Made by a program: the position numbers and the translations under genes | In this document: in pieces, positions 1-9,234 of the stretch | Layout: each line of letters begins with the position of its first letter | How positions within the stretch are numbered: position 1 is the stretch's first letter | Notes under the pieces: generated by a model | What the model saw: only the letters and a program-made list of their open reading frames with translations | Told to the model about the DNA's origin: nothing | Database searches by the model: none | Origin: an uncultured Pelagibacteraceae bacterium | GTDB taxonomy: Bacteria > Pseudomonadota > Alphaproteobacteria > Pelagibacterales > Pelagibacteraceae | Length of the DNA: 64,000 nt | Direction of reading: 5' to 3' | Assembly: GCA_902538915.1 (NCBI GenBank) | Contig: CACBGZ010000001.1 | Span: forward strand, 307,108 to 371,107

Positions 1-2037
1 CAAGATCAAGAATTTCTAGTTATTGGTAAGGTAAGATCTGTTCCAGATGTAAGTGGATTTGTGACTTTTGGAGATTGGGTTTTAACAGGTAAACAAACTT
101 TGGATATCTTAAAACTTAATGGAATAGGAAATTTTTTAAATTACGAATACAAAGTAAAATTTAATAATAATGATGACCCAGAAATAATCATAAAAAAAAT
201 CGAAAATATTTTTAAAGACGATCAAAAGGTAAAAATTAGATATCCAGAAAATGCAGCAAGTGGATTAAAAAGAGTAATTGGTAACTTTTCTCAATTTTTA
301 TCCCTTGTCTCAATAAGTGCGATGCTAATTGCTGGTATTGGAATTGCTAATACTCTTCTGTCATTTATAAATCAAAATAACTTGTCTATAGCAGTAAGAA
401 AGGCTTTAGGTTTCTATTCTGGTAATATTAAAAAACTTTATTATCTTCAATTAGTAATACTATTATTTATAATTACTATTTTGGCGTATTTCAGTAGTTT
501 ACTAATTGTGCCATTAGCAGACAAATATTTGTCAAGTAGCTTTGGACTTAAGATAAATTTATTTTTTTCTTTTTTTAATTTTTTTAAAATATTTTTAATA
601 GGTTTGTTAGTTTTGGTAATTTTTTCGATTCCTACAATTAGTTCTATTGATCAAGTCAAAGCATCAAGTTTATTTAGAAATGTTTTCCAAAATTTACAAT
701 TTTATTATTCAAAGAAATTAATTTTTATGAGTATTTTCATGTTATCAATTTTGATTTTAATATTTACCTATAGATCAGAAAATCTTACTTATAGTCTTGG
801 GTATTTTGGGGCATTTTTTATTTGTTTGATTATATTTTTTCTACTTTCAAAATTAATCATATTTTCATTAAAAAAGATTAAATTCAATTCGAGCACCACT
901 TTAAAAGTATCTATTAAAAATATTACACAATCAAAAAGTATCACACCTATAACAATTATGTCTTTAGGCCTAGGTGTTACATTACTTTTGACTTTGGCAT
1001 TAGTTGGAACTAATTTTAAAAGAGAAATAGCAAAATCAATCCCCGACATCGCTCCTGATTATTTTTTTGTGGGTATTCAAAATGGAGAGCGTGGAAAGTT
1101 TGAACAAATAATTTTATCAATGGATCCTGCTGCTAATATTGAAATTGTGCCAATGGTTTCTTCAGGAATAGTAAGGATTAATGGTATAAACCCAAATACA
1201 TATATTACACCTGAAAATGACAGTTATTGGGTTATAGGTAGTGAACGGAGATCATCTTGGATAAAAGAAGTTCCTGACGATAATCTAATTATTGATGGTA
1301 AATGGTGGGATTTGTCTAAACCAAACCAACTTCAGATATCATTAGACGCTAAGGTTGCAAAAGATTTTAACATTAAATTAGGGGATATATTTACTTTAAA
1401 TATCTATGGTAGAGAAGTTGATGGTGAAATAGTCAACTTTAGACAAGTTGATTATAGAGATCTTAATATAAATTTTGCAATGTTGTTTAATCCTGACTTT
1501 GCAAAAAATATTCCTCACGAATATTTAGCGACTACAAAGTTCTTTAATTTAAATAAATTTAATGAAACAAAAATGCTTGAAATTTTCCCTAGTTTATCAA
1601 TGATTAAAATTGCAGATTATTTAAATAAAGTCACAAATGTTTTAAATAAAGTTTTCATAGCAGTTATTGTAATTTCAACAGTCACAATTGTTATTGGCTT
1701 AATAGTAATATCAAGTGCGATTATGGTTCAAGGAAAAGTAAGGGAATATCAAAATTTAGTTTTTAAAATTTTAGGGTTTTCAAGAAAAGAGATTATCTTT
1801 TCTTCATTAATTGAATTTATGATCATTTTTATATCAGTAATAATGATTGCAATTTTTTTTGCTGTAATTGGTTCCAAATTTATAATTGAAAATATTTTTG
1901 AGTTATCTTGGAAGTTTAATCTTGAAGTCTTAATTTACCTTGGACTATCTATTGGTTTTGTAACTTTAGTTCTGATATTATTAACTAACATCAAGTATTT
2001 AAATCCAAAGGTTTATCCACTTATAAGAAATCAATAA
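1..2037 (+). CDS. FtsX-like ABC transporter permease (5' end truncated by window edge)
   Basis: Open frame continues upstream of the listed ORF to base 1; multiple TM segments and two FtsX-type permease modules (e.g. SAMLIAGIGIANTLLSFI, NLSIAVRKALGF). Confidence 0.85.
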   Translation, partial: QDQEFLVIGKVRSVPDVSGFVTFGDWVLTGKQTLDILKLNGIGNFLNYEYKVKFNNNDDPEIIIKKIENIFKDDQKVKIRYPENAASGLKRVIGNFSQFLSLVSISAMLIAGIGIANTLLSFINQNNLSIAVRKALGFYSGNIKKLYYLQLVILLFIITILAYFSSLLIVPLADKYLSSSFGLKINLFFSFFNFFKIFLIGLLVLVIFSIPTISSIDQVKASSLFRNVFQNLQFYYSKKLIFMSIFMLSILILIFTYRSENLTYSLGYFGAFFICLIIFFLLSKLIIFSLKKIKFNSSTTLKVSIKNITQSKSITPITIMSLGLGVTLLLTLALVGTNFKREIAKSIPDIAPDYFFVGIQNGERGKFEQIILSMDPAANIEIVPMVSSGIVRINGINPNTYITPENDSYWVIGSERRSSWIKEVPDDNLIIDGKWWDLSKPNQLQISLDAKVAKDFNIKLGDIFTLNIYGREVDGEIVNFRQVDYRDLNINFAMLFNPDFAKNIPHEYLATTKFFNLNKFNETKMLEIFPSLSMIKIADYLNKVTNVLNKVFIAVIVISTVTIVIGLIVISSAIMVQGKVREYQNLVFKILGFSRKEIIFSSLIEFMIIFISVIMIAIFFAVIGSKFIIENIFELSWKFNLEVLIYLGLSIGFVTLVLILLTNIKYLNPKVYPLIRNQ

Positions 2038-2047
2038 TCTCTAAAAT

Positions 2048-3112
2048 TTATTTAGCTTTCTCCATTAACCACAAACTATTTTCTCCCAAAAGGTAAATCT
2101 TTCCGTTATTTGGATTAATTTCTATATCTCTTACTCTTCCAATTTTATCTTTAAAAATTATATCTTCTTTAACATTAGATTCGTCATTGAAAATCAATTT
2201 TCTCAGCGACTTATCTTTAAGAGAAGTTATAAGAGCATGACCATTCCATTCATTAAATTCTTTTCCTTTATAAATTGCAATATTACTAATCGCTATTGAA
2301 GGTACCCAGTACTGAATTGCTTTTGTAAATCCTGGTTTCCATTTAGGACCAATTGGCAATCCTGAATAATTTTTTCCACCCCAGCCTAATATTTTCCATC
2401 CATAATTTTCTCCCTTTTTGACCTCGCCAAACCAGTCACCACCACGCGCTCCGTGATTGCTCATATAAATTTTTTGATCAAATGCAGACAATGCTAAACC
2501 TTGAGGATTTCTTACTCCTATTTGATAAATTTCTGGTAACCAGTCTGGTTTGTCCTCAAATTTAGGGTTATCTTTAGGTATACTTCCATCAATATTTATT
2601 CTTATGATGCTACCAGGATGTTTAGATGGATCTTGAGCGATCATACCTTTTCCTCTTTCTCCAGCGGACGCAAATAAAAAGTTATCTTTAATAACCAATC
2701 TTGAACCAAAATGATAACCAGAGTCTATAGGTGGTTCTGCCTGAAAGATATTTTTGAATTTTAATTCTTTTATATTAAATTTGGCTTTAGCGATAGAGGT
2801 GCTTGATGTCCAGTCTCCTCTACTCTCTGTGTAAGATACATAAATAAAATTATCTTTGTAAAGAATATCTAGTAATCCACCCTGTCCATGTTCTAAAATA
2901 TTTAATTTATGTTTAATTTTTTTAACACTATTTGAATTAAGATTTAAAATTTTTATCGACCCACCTTTTTCAGTTATTATTAATTCCTTATCATTTAGGA
3001 ATGATGCTCCCCAAGGATCATCCAATTCAACTAATTTACTTAATTTAAAATAAGCGTTAGATGTCTGGGAAAAATTTACTAAAAAAACCAATAATATGAA
3101 AAAGATTTTCAT
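2048..3112 (-). CDS. PQQ-dependent sugar dehydrogenase (glucose/sorbosone dehydrogenase-like), secreted
   Basis: Signal peptide; motifs DPWGASFLNDKELIITEKGG, GQGGLLDI, GVRNPQGLAL, GENYGW typical of the GSDH beta-propeller family. Confidence 0.88.
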   Translation of the reverse strand: MKIFFILLVFLVNFSQTSNAYFKLSKLVELDDPWGASFLNDKELIITEKGGSIKILNLNSNSVKKIKHKLNILEHGQGGLLDILYKDNFIYVSYTESRGDWTSSTSIAKAKFNIKELKFKNIFQAEPPIDSGYHFGSRLVIKDNFLFASAGERGKGMIAQDPSKHPGSIIRINIDGSIPKDNPKFEDKPDWLPEIYQIGVRNPQGLALSAFDQKIYMSNHGARGGDWFGEVKKGENYGWKILGWGGKNYSGLPIGPKWKPGFTKAIQYWVPSIAISNIAIYKGKEFNEWNGHALITSLKDKSLRKLIFNDESNVKEDIIFKDKIGRVRDIEINPNNGKIYLLGENSLWLMEKAK

Positions 3113-3117
3113 GTCAT

Positions 3118-3420
3118 TTAAAAAACTACTTCAAAACCTTCAAAGTCAGGCGGACCTAAATATAGATCTCTGTGTTGAGCAGCATTTTTATGAGCTAATC
3201 TAAAAGCTTCCGATTTTGTCCAATTTATAAAGTCGTTTTTTGAATCCCAAGTACTATGAGAAGAATATAAAGAAAACTTTTCATTAGTATCACCTTTAAT
3301 CAAATTAAAATTTTTAAAACCCTTTACTCCTTCTAGATGTGTATCCCTATTTTTCCAAACATCTTCAAACTCTTTTTCTTTTCCTGAAACAATTTTAAAC
3401 CTATTCATTGCTATATACAT
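3118..3420 (-). CDS. Antibiotic biosynthesis monooxygenase (ABM)-like small protein
   Basis: 100 aa; MNRFKIVSGKEKEFEDVWKNRD...GFKNFNLIKG...W pattern of the ABM ferredoxin-like fold. Confidence 0.7.
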   Translation of the reverse strand: MYIAMNRFKIVSGKEKEFEDVWKNRDTHLEGVKGFKNFNLIKGDTNEKFSLYSSHSTWDSKNDFINWTKSEAFRLAHKNAAQHRDLYLGPPDFEGFEVVF

Positions 3421-3426
3421 AAATTA

Positions 3427-4137
3427 TTAAGACAGTTTAGATCTTCCTCCGTCAACAGCAATTATCTGACCTGTGACCCATGAGCTATCATCTGTGATGA
3501 GAAATTTTGCAAGGGAAGCTGAGTCTTTCCCCTCACCCAATCTTTTTAATGGATGAGCTTTTGCTATCCCGTCAGCTAATGCTTTATTTTTTAACATTGG
3601 TTCCGCAATTTTTGAATTAGTTAAACTAGGTGCAATGCAGTTTACTCTAATGTTTGGAGCAAATTCTGCAGCTAAAGAAACTGTCAAACCTTCAACAGCA
3701 GCTTTTGTAGATGCAATTATCGCATGATTTGTAAAACCTCTTTGAGCAGCAACTGTGGAAAATAAAACAATTGAACCTCTATTTTTTTTTAAACTATCCT
3801 GGTATCCTTTTATAATTTCTACAGCTGAATATAAATTTAATTTCATACATTTGTTAAAATCTTGCTCATTTACCATTCTTAATGGTTTTAGATCAATTGA
3901 TCCTACGCAATAAGCAATACCTTTTACTTCAGAAATATCATTTTTGACCTTATCTAGAAATCCATCCTTCAAAACATCAGCTATTGTAAATGTACAACCT
4001 AATTTTTCGGAAATATTTTTAGTTTCATTTTCATTTCTACCTACTAAATGAATTGGATTTCCTGAATTTACTAATTGTTCAGCTAAACTAGAACCGATGG
4101 AACCTGTCGCACCAAAAATTAGATATTTTTCTGACAT
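3427..4137 (-). CDS. SDR family oxidoreductase
   Basis: GATGSIGSSLA Rossmann motif, S..A/STKAA (YxxxK-like region), C-terminal GQIIAVDGGRS. Confidence 0.9.
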   Translation of the reverse strand: MSEKYLIFGATGSIGSSLAEQLVNSGNPIHLVGRNENETKNISEKLGCTFTIADVLKDGFLDKVKNDISEVKGIAYCVGSIDLKPLRMVNEQDFNKCMKLNLYSAVEIIKGYQDSLKKNRGSIVLFSTVAAQRGFTNHAIIASTKAAVEGLTVSLAAEFAPNIRVNCIAPSLTNSKIAEPMLKNKALADGIAKAHPLKRLGEGKDSASLAKFLITDDSSWVTGQIIAVDGGRSKLS

Positions 4138-4164
4138 AAAAATTTTAATTAGTTATATTTAAAT

Positions 4165-5655
4165 ATGAAGTTATTTTTTATACTTGGCAATCAATTATTT
4201 CCACCAAAATACTTGGACCGCTTCAAAAAAGACCACCTATTTTTTATGGCAGAAGATTACCAACTATGCACTTATGAAAAACATCACAAGAATAAAATCC
4301 TTCTCTTTTTATCATCAATGCGTTCACATGCGGAAACCCTTAAAAAAGATAAGTTTAAATTAGAGTATTTTAAAATTGAGGACAAAGAATTTAAAGACGA
4401 TTATTTAAAGAAATTAAAAAAAACCATTAATTCAAAAAAAATAAAAGAGATTTCCAGTTTTGAAGTTGAGGATAAATTTTTTGAAAAAAAAATAGATCAG
4501 TTTACTAAAAAAGAAAAAATTAAATGGAATATTTTTCAAACTCCAATGTTTTTGAACTCAAGAGATGATTTCAAACAATATCTTTCAAAATCAAAAAAAC
4601 CATTCATGGCAACTTTTTACAAGGAAGTGAGAAAAAAATCTGGAATATTGATGGGTTCTGATGGAAATCCTATAGGAGGTAAATGGAGTTTTGATGAGGA
4701 TAATAGAAACAAGTTACCAAAAAATATTTCTATTCCAAAGTTTCCAAAAATTAATGAGACTAATCACACTAAAAAATTAAAACCTATTATTGAAAAATTA
4801 TTCAAGAGTCATCCAGGAACAACCAAAAACTTTTGGCTTGCTACAGAATATAATGACGTGGTTAAATTATTAAATTTTTTTATTAAAGAAAAATCAAATT
4901 TATTTGGCGATTATGAGGACGCAGTTGATCAAAAAGATAATATTTTATTTCACAGTGCTTTAAGTCCTTATATCAACCTAGGCTTAATCACACCTGAATT
5001 TATTATTAAAAAAGTTTTAGATTTTCATAAGGGTAAAAAAATCAAATTAAATTCTTTAGAAGGTTATGTGCGTCAGGTTATAGGATGGAGAGAATTTATG
5101 AGAGGAATTTATCAAAGTTATTCAAACGAAATGGAAACTGGAAACTTTTTTAAACAAAATCGTAAAATGAAAAATTCATGGTATGACGGAACGACTGGTT
5201 TACCTCCGTTGGATTACGCAATTAAAAATGCTTTAAATCATGGATGGTCTCATCACATTGAAAGATTAATGATCTTATCCAACATCATGAATCTTTGTGA
5301 AATAAAACCTACCATTGTTTATAAATGGTTTATGGAAATGTTTGTAGATTCCTCAGATTGGGTAATGGTACCTAATGTTTATGGTATGGGATTATTTAGT
5401 GATGGAGGAATATTTGCTACAAAACCATATATATGTGGATCAAGTTATTTCATGAAAATGATGGATTTCAAGAAAGGTGATTGGTGTAACATAATGGATG
5501 GGTTGTATTGGAGATTTATTGATAGAAATAGAAAATTTTTTTTGAAAAATCCAAGGTTATCCATGATGGTTAGAATTTTCGACAAAATGAAAAGTGATAG
5601 AAAAAAATTAATTCTTCCTGCTGCAGAAAAATTTATTAAACAAAACACACTTTAG
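4165..5655 (+). CDS. Cryptochrome/photolyase family protein, prokaryotic (6-4)/FeS-BCP-type
   Basis: LGNQLFP N-terminus, RQVIGWREFMRGIY, HHIERLMILSN, SDWVMVPNVYGMG, LYWRFIDRNR motifs of the FeS-BCP clade. Confidence 0.9.
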   Translation: MKLFFILGNQLFPPKYLDRFKKDHLFFMAEDYQLCTYEKHHKNKILLFLSSMRSHAETLKKDKFKLEYFKIEDKEFKDDYLKKLKKTINSKKIKEISSFEVEDKFFEKKIDQFTKKEKIKWNIFQTPMFLNSRDDFKQYLSKSKKPFMATFYKEVRKKSGILMGSDGNPIGGKWSFDEDNRNKLPKNISIPKFPKINETNHTKKLKPIIEKLFKSHPGTTKNFWLATEYNDVVKLLNFFIKEKSNLFGDYEDAVDQKDNILFHSALSPYINLGLITPEFIIKKVLDFHKGKKIKLNSLEGYVRQVIGWREFMRGIYQSYSNEMETGNFFKQNRKMKNSWYDGTTGLPPLDYAIKNALNHGWSHHIERLMILSNIMNLCEIKPTIVYKWFMEMFVDSSDWVMVPNVYGMGLFSDGGIFATKPYICGSSYFMKMMDFKKGDWCNIMDGLYWRFIDRNRKFFLKNPRLSMMVRIFDKMKSDRKKLILPAAEKFIKQNTL

Positions 5656-5786
5656 TGAAAAAAGAAAATCTTCCATCTAAAATATGCATTGTTTGTAAAA
5701 GACCTTTCAATTGGCGAAGAAAATGGAAGTTAAATTGGGAAAGAGTTAAGTACTGCTCAAAAAGATGTTCTAGTAAAAAAATATGA
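5655..5786 (+). CDS. DUF2256 small zinc-binding-like protein (43 aa, GTG start overlapping previous stop)
   Basis: Not in ORF track. Translation MKKENLPSKICIVCKRPFNWRRKWKLNWERVKYCSKRCSSKKI; CxxC...RPFxWRRKW...VKYCSxRC signature. Confidence 0.85.
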   Translation: MKKENLPSKICIVCKRPFNWRRKWKLNWERVKYCSKRCSSKKI

Positions 5787-6325
5787 GCTTAGAAAAATAC
5801 AAATGGAAAAGTAGAATTTTACTTGTTTCTACCCCGAATTATAAGGATAGAATTTATCTAAAGGCTAAAAAAATATATCAAGATAAAATAAAAGATTTTC
5901 ATAAAAGATATGTAAAATTAATTTGTAAGATTAATAAAAAAGAAAAACCTTCTATAAATCTAATTGGTTTTGATGGAAAATCTAAAAAGATGATGGATAA
6001 ACTTAATTATAAAATGGTATTTAAAATAATAGACAAAATGCCAATAAGTAAAAAATTTAAACCCATAAACTTGTCACTGTATTCAGATTATAATCCCAAA
6101 ACCACCACTCAAGGTTTGGGGTTTAAAAACAAGGAAAAAGCTCTTTACACAATTAAAACTATCACAAATCGTTCGATTAAGTATCAGGTTAATGTCATTG
6201 CAACTATGCTGGGTAGAGCAAAGAACCATCCTAACAAAACTGAGGGTATGGAGGATGCTATAAAAATATTTGGTGATTGGATGAAAAAGTATAAAAGTAA
6301 AAAAAATGAAAATAAAAATGATTGA
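5783..6325 (+). CDS. DUF4174-like N-terminal domain with uncharacterised C-terminal domain
   Basis: N-terminal half (KWKSRILLVSTP...LIGFDGKSKKM...VFKIIDKMPI) resembles DUF4174; C-terminal half (YNPKTTTQGLGFKNKEKALYTI...AKNHPNKTEGMEDAIKIFGDWM) not recognised. Confidence 0.6.
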   Translation: MSLEKYKWKSRILLVSTPNYKDRIYLKAKKIYQDKIKDFHKRYVKLICKINKKEKPSINLIGFDGKSKKMMDKLNYKMVFKIIDKMPISKKFKPINLSLYSDYNPKTTTQGLGFKNKEKALYTIKTITNRSIKYQVNVIATMLGRAKNHPNKTEGMEDAIKIFGDWMKKYKSKKNENKND

Positions 6326-7748
6326 TTATTTAAAGAAATTAGTAGTTTTATTTTTTCTATTAATTCCGAATAATCTGAATGCTGATTTTTTTGAGGATAT
6401 AACAAGCCAAATTGTCGAGAATCCTAAAAGACTTAGTTATGGAGTTTCTGTCACCGATGTAAATAAAGATGGAAATTTTGATTTTATAGTTACTGGATTT
6501 GGTTATTTGAATTTAGCTTTATCCTACGAGAATGGAAAACTGGTTAATATTGCAAATCAAGAAAAATTTTCTGATGAATTTAGACGTACAATTGGTGTTG
6601 CTGCATGTGATATAGATAGAGATGGATATGAGGAAATATATTTTCTCAACACTGATACATATAGTGGAACAAAAAAATATTCAGACAGATTGATAGATTT
6701 AGAGAAAGGTAAGTTTATTGATTTATTTGAAATCGAGAAAAATCAGAAAGATCTTAATTTAACTGCAGGTAGGTCAGTTGTTTGTGTTGATAGAAAAGGA
6801 GATGGTAACTATGGTGTATATGTTGCTAATTATGGAGGACCCACAAGATACTACGAATATAATGATGACATATTAGTTGATAAATCGGTTCAATTGAACC
6901 TGGCGAAAGTTACGGGTGGTCGTGCTGTCGTGGCAGGACATATTATTTCTGATAAAATTGATGTATTTGCAGCTAATGAAAGAGGAGCAAATTTTTTATA
7001 TAAAAATGATAAGGGTAAATTTTTAGACGTCGCTTATGAATATAGGGTTCAAGACGTCCTTCAAAATGGGAGGGGTACAGCTTTGTCAGATATTTATTAT
7101 CGAGGAAGGCTTGATATCCTAAATGGAAATTGGGGTGGATTTCATAGAGCATACGTACTTAAAAATGATATTTTTGAGGATATAGCAAAACCACCTTTTG
7201 ATGAGCCATCAAGAATAAGAACTGTTATTTCAGCTGATTTAGATAACGATGGTTACGACGAAGTATTCTTGAATAACATTGGTGAACCCAACAAACTTTT
7301 TAGAATTTTAGAAAATGGTTTGATAAAACAAATACCTCTAGATGTTGGTTTAGAACCAGATGGATATGGAACTGGAGCAGCTGTAGCTGACATAGATAAC
7401 GACGGTGTATTAGAATTGTTAGTTTCTCATGGAGAAAGTTGGGATCAACCACTGTCATTGTATAAGGCAAAAGTAGATCCTGATAATAAATATTTAAGGA
7501 TAAAACCTTTAAACCAATATGGTGCACCCGCTAGAGGAGCAACAGTAACATTGATTTCTAATTTAAGAAAACATTCAAAAACAATTGACTCTGGATCCGG
7601 ATATCTTTGCCAAATGGAGCCAGTTGCTCACTATGGAATTAGAAAAAATGAAAAAGATATAAAAATTCAAATAAAATGGACAAATGGTAAAACTAAAACA
7701 ATTTCAGTTAAAGAATTAAACCAAACAATAACTTTAAACCAAAAATAA
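6306..7748 (+). CDS. FG-GAP/VCBS repeat protein with C-terminal ASPIC/UnbV domain (CRTAC1-like), secreted
   Basis: Signal peptide; repeated DxNxDGxxD motifs (DVNKDGNFD, DIDRDGYEE, DLDNDGYDE, DIDNDGVLE); C-terminal GAPARGATVTL...SGSGYLCQ. Confidence 0.85.
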   Translation: MKIKMIDYLKKLVVLFFLLIPNNLNADFFEDITSQIVENPKRLSYGVSVTDVNKDGNFDFIVTGFGYLNLALSYENGKLVNIANQEKFSDEFRRTIGVAACDIDRDGYEEIYFLNTDTYSGTKKYSDRLIDLEKGKFIDLFEIEKNQKDLNLTAGRSVVCVDRKGDGNYGVYVANYGGPTRYYEYNDDILVDKSVQLNLAKVTGGRAVVAGHIISDKIDVFAANERGANFLYKNDKGKFLDVAYEYRVQDVLQNGRGTALSDIYYRGRLDILNGNWGGFHRAYVLKNDIFEDIAKPPFDEPSRIRTVISADLDNDGYDEVFLNNIGEPNKLFRILENGLIKQIPLDVGLEPDGYGTGAAVADIDNDGVLELLVSHGESWDQPLSLYKAKVDPDNKYLRIKPLNQYGAPARGATVTLISNLRKHSKTIDSGSGYLCQMEPVAHYGIRKNEKDIKIQIKWTNGKTKTISVKELNQTITLNQK

Positions 7749-8222
7749 TCAGTTTAAAGGTTGAAGAACTCTATTGATAAAATGAATCACACCATTTGAA
7801 ACTACAATATCTGCAGTTACAACTTCAGCCTCATTTATATAAACTATACCATTAACTTTTTTTATAGTTACTTCCTCACCATTAATTGCTTTTAGTTTTA
7901 TTTCACTATCTATATCGGAAGAGGTTATTTTTTTTGAAAAAACGTGTCGTCCTAAAATATTTACAAGTTTATCTTTATTATCCTCTCTCAATAAACCATA
8001 ATATGTTTGCGCACTAATGGCAGCAAATGCGTCATCTAAAGGTGCAAAAACGGTAAAAGGTCCTTTACCTTTTAAGTTTTCACTAAGACCTGATTTAGAA
8101 AGAGTTTCATTTAATTTGGTGAATTTCCCAGCCTCATTAAGTTTATCAATTACATTTCCAAATGCTATTGTTGGAACAATCATCATGGTTAGGGTAAAAA
8201 ATATTGCACAAAATTTTTTCAT
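7749..8222 (-). CDS. Fasciclin (FAS1) domain secreted protein
   Basis: GPFTVFAPLDDAFAAI, LVNILGRHVF, GVIHFINRVLQP. Confidence 0.92.
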   Translation of the reverse strand: MKKFCAIFFTLTMMIVPTIAFGNVIDKLNEAGKFTKLNETLSKSGLSENLKGKGPFTVFAPLDDAFAAISAQTYYGLLREDNKDKLVNILGRHVFSKKITSSDIDSEIKLKAINGEEVTIKKVNGIVYINEAEVVTADIVVSNGVIHFINRVLQPLN

Positions 8223-8305
8223 TGGACTTTAATAGCTTTAAATTTATAATTTAAAAGTAAATTAGGTGCGACAAATGATAAAAATTTTTAAAATTAATTA
8301 AATAG

Positions 8306-9007
8306 ATGAATTTCTCAAAAAGTATCTTCAAATTTGTAATTATTTTCATCCTAGCTTTATCTTTTTCCAATATTTCAAATTCCGTAGAAAAAAATTATTA
8401 CAAAGATTTAATAACAGATTGGTCTAGAATCTTTCCAGACAGTAACAGAAATGCTGCTGGTCCAAAATTCTTCAAATATATAATTGATAAAGATATAAAT
8501 TATGATGATTTTATTGAATATAACAAACTTTATTGTGCTGTATCTGGTTCATTGATTGATCCGAATAGCGAGCCAGATTTTTTATTAGTCAATGAAAGAG
8601 AAACCAAAAAGAAAATATGTGGTGATTACTATAAATGCTGTATTCCATGTTCCTGCGATATCATGAAATACTCTGAGGTTGAAAAAATGAAACATAAATT
8701 TGAAGATGGTTTCAAGGAGTTTTTTGTTTTTACGATTAAAAATCCATGTGGAAAAAAAGATTTTCCCAACAGGGTAAATAAAAATTATTTCTGTAATGGA
8801 TCCAAAATTAATGACAAACAAGTTTATGAACTAAACGGTCGAATAGTTATTGGTTTATTACATAATGGTAAAATTTGTACAAAGAACGAGATAGATTTTG
8901 TAAAAAGTCATCAGGTAACTGGTAGATTTTGCGAATTAAGAAATAACACACCTATAGATAATTTAAACGCAGGTATGGGTGATATTTTCATCAAACTTGC
9001 GAGATAG
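8306..9007 (+). CDS. Hypothetical secreted cysteine-rich protein
   Basis: N-terminal signal peptide; YYKCCIPCSCDIM cluster plus further Cys. Confidence 0.6.
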   Translation: MNFSKSIFKFVIIFILALSFSNISNSVEKNYYKDLITDWSRIFPDSNRNAAGPKFFKYIIDKDINYDDFIEYNKLYCAVSGSLIDPNSEPDFLLVNERETKKKICGDYYKCCIPCSCDIMKYSEVEKMKHKFEDGFKEFFVFTIKNPCGKKDFPNRVNKNYFCNGSKINDKQVYELNGRIVIGLLHNGKICTKNEIDFVKSHQVTGRFCELRNNTPIDNLNAGMGDIFIKLAR

Positions 9008-9012
9008 AATTT

Positions 9013-9234
9013 ATGAATAATAAGATTTTTGAGTGGGCAGGTGTTATTACAGCAATATTATACTCATTATTTGTAGCTTTGAATATTGGTATAGAGTTTT
9101 TTGGTTTTTGCTTATTACTTATATCTGCAATCTTAATTGGAATTTGGGCTTATAGGGGCGGTCATAGAGGAATATTATTTTTACAATTTTTTTATGCCAC
9201 AGCAGGGATTATCGGAATGTTTAGGTGGTTTTAA
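9013..9234 (+). CDS. Small hypothetical inner-membrane protein
   Basis: 73 aa with about three hydrophobic segments directly downstream of the preceding CDS. Confidence 0.55.
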   Translation: MNNKIFEWAGVITAILYSLFVALNIGIEFFGFCLLLISAILIGIWAYRGGHRGILFLQFFYATAGIIGMFRWF

